Shown here: in pieces, positions 1 through 4,403 of the stretch
Numbering within the stretch: the first letter of the stretch is position 1
Layout: each line of letters opens with the position of its first letter
Assembly (NCBI GenBank): GCA_023434265.1
Contig: JAEYTA010000214.1
Coordinates: forward strand, 1 to 6,138
Source of the DNA: Pseudomonadota bacterium
Lineage (GTDB): Bacteria > Pseudomonadota > Alphaproteobacteria > Caulobacterales > Caulobacteraceae
DNA: 6,138 nt
Direction: 5' to 3'
Program-made: the position numbers and the translations under genes
The notes under the pieces: generated by a model
Seen by the model: only the letters and a program-made list of their open reading frames with translations
What the model was told of the DNA's origin: nothing
Databases searched by the model: none

Positions 1-1196
1 AGGGCCTGCCGTTCTTCGAGGCCATTCGCCAGCTGGGCCAGGACCTGCCGCGCGGCCAGTCCTGCTTCGTCCACCTGACCCTGCTGCCGTTCATCAAGAC
101 GGCCGGGGAGATGAAGACCAAGCCGACGCAGCACTCGGTCAAGGAACTGCGCTCGATCGGCATCCAGCCGGACATCCTGCTGTGCCGGTGCGAGCAGCCC
201 ATCCCGCCGGACGAGAAGCGCAAGATCGGCCTGTTCTGCAACGTCCGCGAAAGCGGCGTCATCCAGGCGATGGACTCGGCCGACATCTACGCCGTGCCGC
301 TCGACTACCACCGCGAGGGCCTCGACGCCGAGGTGCTGGCGCATTTCGGCATAGACGACGCCCCCGCGCCGGACCTGTCGGGCTGGGAGGAGATCGCCCG
401 CCGCCGGCTGCATCCGGACGGCGAGGTCACCGTGGCCGTGGTCGGCAAGTACACGGTGCTGAAGGACGCCTACAAATCCCTCATCGAGGCGCTGCACCAC
501 GGCGGCGTGGCCAACAACGTCAAGGTCAACATCGACTGGGTCGAGGCCGAGACCTTCGAGGGCGACCGCGAGGCCTGCGACGCGCGTCTGCAGGGGGCGC
601 ACGCCATCCTGGTGCCCGGCGGCTTCGGCGAGCGCGGTTCGGAAGGCAAGATCGAGGCGGCCCGCTTCGCCCGCGAGCGCAAGATTCCCTATTTCGGGAT
701 CTGCTTCGGCATGCAGATGGCGGTGATCGAGGCGGCCCGGAACCTGGCCGGTTTCCCGAAGGCCTCCTCGACCGAGTTCGGTCCGACCGAGGAGCCGGTG
801 GTCGGCCTGATGACGGAATGGACCCAGGGCAACGAGCGGGTCCAGCGAACGGCCGGCGGCGACCTCGGGGGCACCATGCGCCTGGGCGCCTACGACTCCA
901 CCCTGAAGGCCGGGTCGAAGATCGCGGAAATGTACGGCTCGACCACGATCAGCGAGCGGCATCGCCACCGCTACGAGGTCAACATCAACTACCGGGAGGC
1001 CATCGAGGCCAGGGCGGGGCTGGTCTTCGCCGGCCTGTCGCCCGACGGCGTCCTGCCCGAAACGGTCGAGCGGCCGGACCACCCGTGGTTCATCGGCGTC
1101 CAGTATCATCCGGAGCTGAAGAGCCGCCCGTTCGCGCCCCACCCGCTGTTCGCCGGCTTCATCGCCGCGGCGGTGGTGCAGAGCCGGCTGGTCTAG
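1..1196 (+). CDS. pyrG: CTP synthase (glutamine-hydrolysing), 5'-truncated by the window edge
   Basis: The enzyme makes CTP from UTP, ATP and glutamine, the last step of de novo pyrimidine nucleotide synthesis, in the cytoplasm. The reading frame is already open at base 3, before any start codon, so the first ATG (base 111) is internal. 397 residues are visible of the usual roughly 545; about 145 N-terminal residues, including the P-loop part of the synthetase domain, lie outside. Visible parts in order: end of the synthetase domain with the family signature KTKPTQHSVKELRSIGIQPD (bases 111-170), then the class I glutamine amidotransferase domain from VAVVGKYTVLKDAYKSL (about base 430). The nucleophile Cys is in GICFGMQ (codon at 702-704), with the oxyanion region PGGFGERG before it. 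The His and Glu of the triad are in QYHPEL (codons 1107-1109 and 1113-1115). It ends in TAG at 1194-1196. Nothing is broken or missing in the visible part, and identification is certain at family level. It converges on the - strand operon. Confidence 0.98.
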   Translation, partial: GLPFFEAIRQLGQDLPRGQSCFVHLTLLPFIKTAGEMKTKPTQHSVKELRSIGIQPDILLCRCEQPIPPDEKRKIGLFCNVRESGVIQAMDSADIYAVPLDYHREGLDAEVLAHFGIDDAPAPDLSGWEEIARRRLHPDGEVTVAVVGKYTVLKDAYKSLIEALHHGGVANNVKVNIDWVEAETFEGDREACDARLQGAHAILVPGGFGERGSEGKIEAARFARERKIPYFGICFGMQMAVIEAARNLAGFPKASSTEFGPTEEPVVGLMTEWTQGNERVQRTAGGDLGGTMRLGAYDSTLKAGSKIAEMYGSTTISERHRHRYEVNINYREAIEARAGLVFAGLSPDGVLPETVERPDHPWFIGVQYHPELKSRPFAPHPLFAGFIAAAVVQSRLV

Positions 1197-1255
1197 AGCC
1201 TGATCGGCTGAGGTGGAATCGCTTCGCGATTCCGCCGACGCCGTGAATCAGGCTC
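1196..1255. repeat. 60-base three-tier palindrome directly after pyrG
   Basis: Seen directly: an outer arm GAGCCTGAT (1196-1204) pairs perfectly with ATCAGGCTC (1247-1255). A second tier, CGGC (1205-1208), pairs with GCCG (1240-1243). An inner 11-pair stem (1212-1222 with 1226-1236, containing the arms GGAATCGC and GCGATTCC and one T-G wobble) closes on the three-base loop TTC. Short unpaired trinucleotides separate the tiers. The left arm begins on the last base of the pyrG stop codon. It could act as a transcription terminator for pyrG, but no T-tract follows on either strand. The size and perfection also fit a dispersed REP-like palindromic element of the kind common in Caulobacterales and Rhizobiales genomes. 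Terminator versus dispersed repeat cannot be decided from one copy, and both may be true. Confidence 0.8.
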
Positions 1256-1264
1256 CGGGAATAT

Positions 1265-1323
1265 GCTGGACCGAAATCTGAGCTTTGTTGGACTGCGTCC
1301 AACAAAGCCGATTTCGGTCTAGC
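1265..1323. repeat. 59-base palindrome at the 3' end of the small - strand gene
   Basis: Seen directly: an outer 14-pair arm (1265-1278 with 1310-1323, core GACCGAAATC and GATTTCGGTC, one G-T wobble). An inner perfect 12-pair stem, GCTTTGTTGGAC (1282-1293) with GTCCAACAAAGC (1297-1308), closes on the loop TGC. Between the two stems there are three unpaired bases on the left and one on the right. The right arm contains the TAG stop (1321-1319) of the small Cys/His gene read on the - strand. Only nine bases (1256-1264) separate it from the neighbouring palindrome, whose sequence is unrelated. It may serve as a bidirectional terminator at this convergent junction, though no T-tract follows on either strand. 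The nearly perfect 59-base palindrome, with an A+T-richer core than its surroundings, looks like an inserted repeat element. Confidence 0.8.
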
Positions 1324-1492
1324 GGAGATCGGGGCCGGATTCCGAAGGGGGATCCGCCGGAACCTCGCCCCGCGCGGCCAGACCCTCGAACGGCATGCGA
1401 TGGCGGCATCGCACGCACACCTGGGTGCCGGGCGTGCTCTTGCTGTCCACGTACAGATGGCCTTTCAGCCGGCAGCGGATGCTCTCGAACAT
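1319..1492 (-). CDS. 57-residue Cys/His small protein, possible zinc-ribbon (DUF1660-like)
   Basis: Small protein of unknown function. The start is ATG at 1492-1490, chosen because GAGG (1504-1501) sits 8 bases upstream; an ATG 13 codons earlier in the same frame has poorer support. The product begins MFESIRCRLKGH and contains C7-x4-H12, then C26-x2-C29 followed by H31, an arrangement that could bind one zinc ion. The C-terminal third is Pro/Ser/Glu-rich and looks disordered. The layout (short basic start, C-x4-H, then CxRC) recalls the small DUF1660 'prophage protein' family, but this is a resemblance by eye only. It lies 89 bases after the DUF2891 gene on the same strand, so it could be the last gene of the operon or have its own promoter; no convincing promoter is visible. 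Its TAG lies inside a palindrome. Codon use matches its neighbours, and the frame is favoured over the overlapping frames by the Cys/His pattern and the ribosome binding site. Confidence 0.68.
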   Translation of the reverse strand: MFESIRCRLKGHLYVDSKSTPGTQVCVRCRHRMPFEGLAARGEVPADPPSESGPDLR

Positions 1493-1500
1493 GGTTCGCG

Positions 1501-1504
1501 CCTC
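1501..1504 (-). promoter_or_regulatory. ribosome binding site of the small Cys/His gene
   Basis: Read on the - strand, GAGG lies 8 bases before the ATG at 1492. It decides the start at MFESIRC over the in-frame upstream ATG (MGACSG), which has no comparable purine-rich stretch at the right distance. Confidence 0.55.
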
Positions 1505-1581
1505 GCAGGCCCGACCGGAGCATGCGCCCATATCGTGCTGCGGTGCAAGCGCGTCCTTAGCGCCCGCAATATCGCGGTTCG

Positions 1582-2586
1582 TCAGGCGCGCAGGGCCAGC
1601 AGGGCGAAGCTCGCCAGCCAGTGCTCGCCCATGTAGTCGCCGGTGACGTGGGGCAGGGCGGCGGCGAGATGGAGTTCCGCCGCCTGGCGGGCCGCGGCGG
1701 CGCGCGGATCGTCCTCGGGCAGGGCGGAGGCGATCTCGCGCCAGCACCAGGCGCGGCTGAGGTTGAGGCCGTCGAGATGGGCGATCTTGCCGTCCGAACG
1801 GTCGCTGACGCTGGCGGGGCGGAACAGGGTCGCGGGCGCGCGGGCGTGGAGGCGGGGCAGGAAGGCGTCGAACCAGTCGCGGAACTCCGCTTCCGGGAGG
1901 GCGCGGCGCATCAGGGCGGCCTCCATCAGGGCGGGGGAGAGGAACTCGTCCTGCGACGGCTCCCACGCCTGACAGTCGCGATCCTCCCCGTGCCACGCCA
2001 GGGCCTTGTCGCGGCACAGGCCGGCCAGGGCGGGATCGTTGGCCTCGGCCCAGTCCAGCGTCAGCCGCAGCGCGAAGGCGGTGTTGTAGTGGGTCCCGAC
2101 CCGCACGGGATAGGCGGCCAGCGGCAGGAAGCTGCGGAAGCGGTCCGCGAAGGCCAGCGCAAGTGGCCGGAGGACCGCGGCGCGCCGCCGGCCGTCGGCG
2201 TCCGCGTGGCGGTCCATCTCGGCCGCCAGCATGAGCAGCCAGGCCCAGCCGTAGGGTCGCTCGAAGCCGCGGCTCTCCGGGCGCGCCAGATAGGCGACCT
2301 CGGCGGCGACGTTGGCCTCGGTGAACAGTTCGTCCGCCAGCGCCCGGATGCGGGCCGCCTCGGGCAGGTCGGGATGCAGCCGCAACAGGGTGAACAGGGT
2401 CCACCAGCCATGAACGCAGGAGTGCCAGTCGAAGCTGCCGAAGAAGATCGGGTGCAGGTCGCGCGGTCCCTGCACGTCGGTCGGGCCGGCCATGACGTGG
2501 TCGAGCTTGTTGGGAAACTCGCGCGTCACATGGCCGAGGGCGGCGGCGGCGAAGCGGGAGGCGAGGGCGGCGTCGAGCGTCGGCAT
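1582..2586 (-). CDS. DUF2891 family protein, soluble, linked to the oxoproline operon
   Basis: A 334-residue protein without signal peptide or membrane segments, so probably cytoplasmic. It is recognisable as DUF2891, a family without an established activity. Diagnostic stretches are HPIFFGSFDWHSCVHGWW (residues 45-62), RPYGWAW (110-116), GTHYNTAFAL (164-173), WEPSQDEFLSP (208-218), HLDGLNLSRAW (270-280) and GEHWLASFALL (320-330). These are short blocks of Trp, His, Asp and Arg set in amphipathic helices, an arrangement like an alpha/alpha-barrel enzyme. The conserved H55, H59, H166, D272 and H322 would be candidates for an active or metal site (inference). The start ATG lies 4 bases after the DUF979 stop with no clear Shine-Dalgarno sequence, suggesting translation coupled to DUF979. 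Length is ordinary and the frame intact. The context implies a job in 5-oxoproline metabolism, but no reaction can be assigned. Confidence 0.9.
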   Translation of the reverse strand: MPTLDAALASRFAAAALGHVTREFPNKLDHVMAGPTDVQGPRDLHPIFFGSFDWHSCVHGWWTLFTLLRLHPDLPEAARIRALADELFTEANVAAEVAYLARPESRGFERPYGWAWLLMLAAEMDRHADADGRRRAAVLRPLALAFADRFRSFLPLAAYPVRVGTHYNTAFALRLTLDWAEANDPALAGLCRDKALAWHGEDRDCQAWEPSQDEFLSPALMEAALMRRALPEAEFRDWFDAFLPRLHARAPATLFRPASVSDRSDGKIAHLDGLNLSRAWCWREIASALPEDDPRAAAARQAAELHLAAALPHVTGDYMGEHWLASFALLALRA

Positions 2587-2590
2587 GCGG

Positions 2591-3559
2591 TCAGAACCGG
2601 AAGGCGAGGAAATACATCAGGCCGATGTTGATCAGCAGGACGAGGGCCGCGGTCGGGACCTGAACCCGGATCACCCCGTTGAACGGCGCTTCCCGGTCCG
2701 GCAGGTCCAGCAGGGCGGCGGGCACGACGTTGAAATTGGCGGCCATGGGCGTGGTCAGGGTGCCGCAGAAGCCGGACAGCATGCCGATGGCGCAGACGAT
2801 GGCCGGGTCGCCGCCGAACTGGCCGACCACGATCGGCAGGCCGACGGCGGCGGTCATGACCGGGAAGGCGGCGAAGGCGTTGCCCATGATGAAGGTGAAC
2901 AGGGCCATGCCGACGCAGTAGGCGATCACCGCCAACAGGCGGTGGTCGAGCGGCAGGTATGTCGAGAACAGCTCGCCGATGCGGTCGCCGACGCCGGCGA
3001 TCACGAACACCGCCCCCAGCGAGGCCAGCATCTGCGGCAGCACCCCGGCCCAGCCGACGGCGTCCATCAAACGCCGCCCTTCCTGCAGCGGGGCGAGGAC
3101 GGGCGGCCGCAGCCAGGCCATGGCCAGGGCCAGGCCGGCGGCGACGCCCAGGCCGAGGGCGATGAGGGTCGGCTGCTCCTCGCCGAACAGGGGCACGCCG
3201 AAGATCACCGTCTTGTCGAGCACGAGTGCGCCGAGCAGGGCGACGATGGGGATCAGCAGGGCGGGCACGAACAGCCAGTCGCCGCGCCGCTCCGCGCTGG
3301 CCTGACGCTCTTCGGCCGTGGTGGTGGCCGGCCGGCCCTGACCCAGCCATTTGAATCCGGCGATTACCGCCAGGGCGACCACCAGCAGGCCGTTGGCGAG
3401 GTCCGACAGGTGCGAGCCGAACAGGAAGCTGACCGCCAGAAGGCCCCAGAACACGGTGTTGCCGAGCCGCTTCGGATTGGCCCGGTCGCCGGCGCTGAGC
3501 AGGGCGAAGGCCAGGAAGGTCAGGCCGGCGAAGATGTAGAGCCACTGCAGGGTGATCAT
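2591..3559 (-). CDS. DUF979 family membrane protein, putative 5-oxoproline transporter subunit
   Basis: A 322-residue polytopic inner-membrane protein with about ten hydrophobic segments (roughly residues 4-22, 33-48, 55-70, 95-113, 130-149, 175-190, 205-225, 232-247, 250-268 and 300-320). A polar linker lies at 72-93. Family hallmarks are MGNAFAAFPVMTAAVGLPI (225-243) and GFCGTLTTPMAANFN (263-277), probably pore-lining stretches. DUF979 is nearly always encoded beside DUF969, and database naming treats the two as subunits of a 5-oxoproline transporter; direct biochemical proof is thin as far as I know. Here its ATG overlaps the DUF969 stop as ATGA (3559-3556), and a strong GGAGG precedes it by 7 bases, consistent with stoichiometric co-expression. 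It sits in a block with an oxoprolinase-type enzyme, which fits import of the substrate. Length and frame are normal. Confidence 0.93.
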   Translation of the reverse strand: MITLQWLYIFAGLTFLAFALLSAGDRANPKRLGNTVFWGLLAVSFLFGSHLSDLANGLLVVALAVIAGFKWLGQGRPATTTAEERQASAERRGDWLFVPALLIPIVALLGALVLDKTVIFGVPLFGEEQPTLIALGLGVAAGLALAMAWLRPPVLAPLQEGRRLMDAVGWAGVLPQMLASLGAVFVIAGVGDRIGELFSTYLPLDHRLLAVIAYCVGMALFTFIMGNAFAAFPVMTAAVGLPIVVGQFGGDPAIVCAIGMLSGFCGTLTTPMAANFNVVPAALLDLPDREAPFNGVIRVQVPTAALVLLINIGLMYFLAFRF

Positions 3560-4272
3560 CGGCCGGCCTCCACGGCGGCGACCTGCCGGGCCAGCGAGCG
3601 GTCGAGCAGGACCAGCCGGGTCCCGTGCACCAGCAGGGCCGCGATCGCTGTCGGGATGGCCCAGACCGAAAGCTGCAGCGGCTCGACGAGGATGCCGTTG
3701 GCCTCAAGGAAGCCCTTGATCAGCAGGATGGAGGCGATGGCGATGAAGATGTCCTCGCCGAAGAACAGGGCGATGTTGTCGACCGCCGCCGCGTGGGCGC
3801 GGACCCGGTAGCGAACGGCGTCGGGCAGGTCGCCGTGGCGGGTTTCGGCGGCGGCCTCGGCCATCGGCGCGATCAGGGGCCGGACCATCTGCGGATGGCC
3901 GCCGAGCTTGGTCTGGCCGAGCGCCGCGCTGATCTGGCGCAGCACGAAGTAGGCCAGCAGGATGCGCCCGGTGGTGGCCCCGCGCGCCTTGGAGATGAGG
4001 ATCCGCGCGCGCTCCTGCAGGCCGTAGCGCTCGAGGATCCCGATCAGGGGCAGGACCAGCCAGATGACGCTGATGTAGCGGTAGTCGTTGAAGGCCTTGC
4101 CGAAGGCCGCGATGGTGTCGAGCGCGGCGGTCCACAGGGCCACGGGGCCGACCCCGGGGGCGATGGCGGCCGCGACGCCGGTGAGCACGGCGGCGGCGAG
4201 GATCACGGCCAGCGGATTGAGCCGCGCCACGAAGCCGCCGACCAGCACGGCGATGCCCAGAAGAACCCACAT
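3556..4272 (-). CDS. DUF969 family membrane protein, putative 5-oxoproline transporter subunit
   Basis: A 238-residue inner-membrane protein that begins with hydrophobic segments at residues 2-17 and 20-45, with no cleavable signal peptide. Further segments lie at about 67-80, 102-115, 165-187 and 200-218. Family-type stretches visible are FNDYRYISVIWLVLPLIGILERYGLQERA (about 61-89), the loop LGQTKLGGHPQMVRP (118-132), and the charged intramembrane stretch AAVDNIALFFGEDIFIA (162-178), whose D165, N166, E173 and D174 could take part in substrate or ion binding. It is paired with DUF979 immediately downstream through a 4-base start-stop overlap. The start ATG is supported by a G-rich GGGGGA 8 bases upstream and by the membrane segment beginning at once. 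It follows the oxoprolinase gene by 117 bases that hold a repeat. Its role as one half of a two-subunit carrier is family knowledge plus context, not shown here. Confidence 0.93.
   Translation of the reverse strand: MWVLLGIAVLVGGFVARLNPLAVILAAAVLTGVAAAIAPGVGPVALWTAALDTIAAFGKAFNDYRYISVIWLVLPLIGILERYGLQERARILISKARGATTGRILLAYFVLRQISAALGQTKLGGHPQMVRPLIAPMAEAAAETRHGDLPDAVRYRVRAHAAAVDNIALFFGEDIFIAIASILLIKGFLEANGILVEPLQLSVWAIPTAIAALLVHGTRLVLLDRSLARQVAAVEAGR
3567..3571 (-). promoter_or_regulatory. strong ribosome binding site of the DUF979 gene
   Basis: GGAGG on the - strand, inside the 3' end of the DUF969 gene and 7 bases before the DUF979 ATG. Together with the ATGA overlap it fixes the DUF979 start and supports coupled translation of the two membrane subunits. 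Confidence 0.75.
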
Positions 4273-4297
4273 GCGTCTATCCCCCGCGGTGGACCTC

Positions 4298-4403
4298 AGA
4301 GTGCTAGTGAAGAGTGCTGGTGAGCAAGGGGTGAGCCGGGGACGTGGCTTCGGCGATGGCGGTGTTCCTCACCCACTCACTAGCACTTTTCACTCTTCAC
4401 CCT
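4298..4403. repeat. compound direct and inverted repeat between the oxoprolinase and DUF969 genes
   Basis: Left cluster: a tandem 13-base unit, AGAGTGCTAGTGA (4298-4310) then AGAGTGCTGGTGA (4311-4323), one mismatch, followed by GGGTGAG (4329-4335). The right cluster carries the same pieces inverted: CTCACCC (4368-4374), TCACTAGCACT (4377-4387) and CACTCTTCAC (4391-4400). These give inverted pairs 4300-4310/4377-4387 (11 perfect), 4329-4335/4368-4374 (7 perfect) and 4307-4316/4391-4400 (10 perfect), some mutually exclusive. The right cluster contains the TGA (4392-4390) and last codons (Gly-Glu-Glu) of the oxoprolinase gene. A folded transcript could attenuate or stabilise the mRNA between enzyme and transporter genes. 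The motif also resembles a dispersed intergenic repeat of Caulobacterales; that is recollection, not a search. No promoter with good -35 and -10 boxes is visible in this 117-base gap. Confidence 0.7.

Noticed and set aside
111..1196. pyrG starting at the ATG at 111
   Set aside because: The frame is open from base 3 and residues before this ATG (for example GLPFFEAIRQ and LPRGQSCFVHLTLLPFIKTAGE) are conserved CTP synthase sequence.
1493..1581. A promoter for the small Cys/His gene (TTGCAC, 18 bases, CATGCT on the - strand)
   Set aside because: Only about half of each hexamer matches consensus, which is expected by chance in 89 bases.
1493..2404. Upstream extension of the small Cys/His gene into a 361-residue protein in the same - strand frame
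   Set aside because: The upstream part is Arg/Pro/Gly-rich and overlaps DUF2891 in another frame. Only the last 57 codons have sensible composition and a ribosome binding site.
1621..2631. A 336-codon + strand frame antisense to DUF2891
   Set aside because: The composition is Gly/Glu/Gln/Val-rich without motifs, and it is the shadow of the real - strand gene.
2492..3811. A 439-codon open frame on the + strand opposite DUF2891, DUF979 and part of DUF969
   Set aside because: Its product is a low-complexity Gln/Gly/Asp/His/Ala-rich string typical of the reverse frame of a G+C-rich gene. It spans several genes whose own products match known families.
4273..4389. A possible promoter for DUF969 (TTGCTC followed by TAGCAC on the - strand)
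   Set aside because: The spacing is about 15 bases and the boxes match consensus poorly; the resemblance arises from the repeat units, so it is not supportable.
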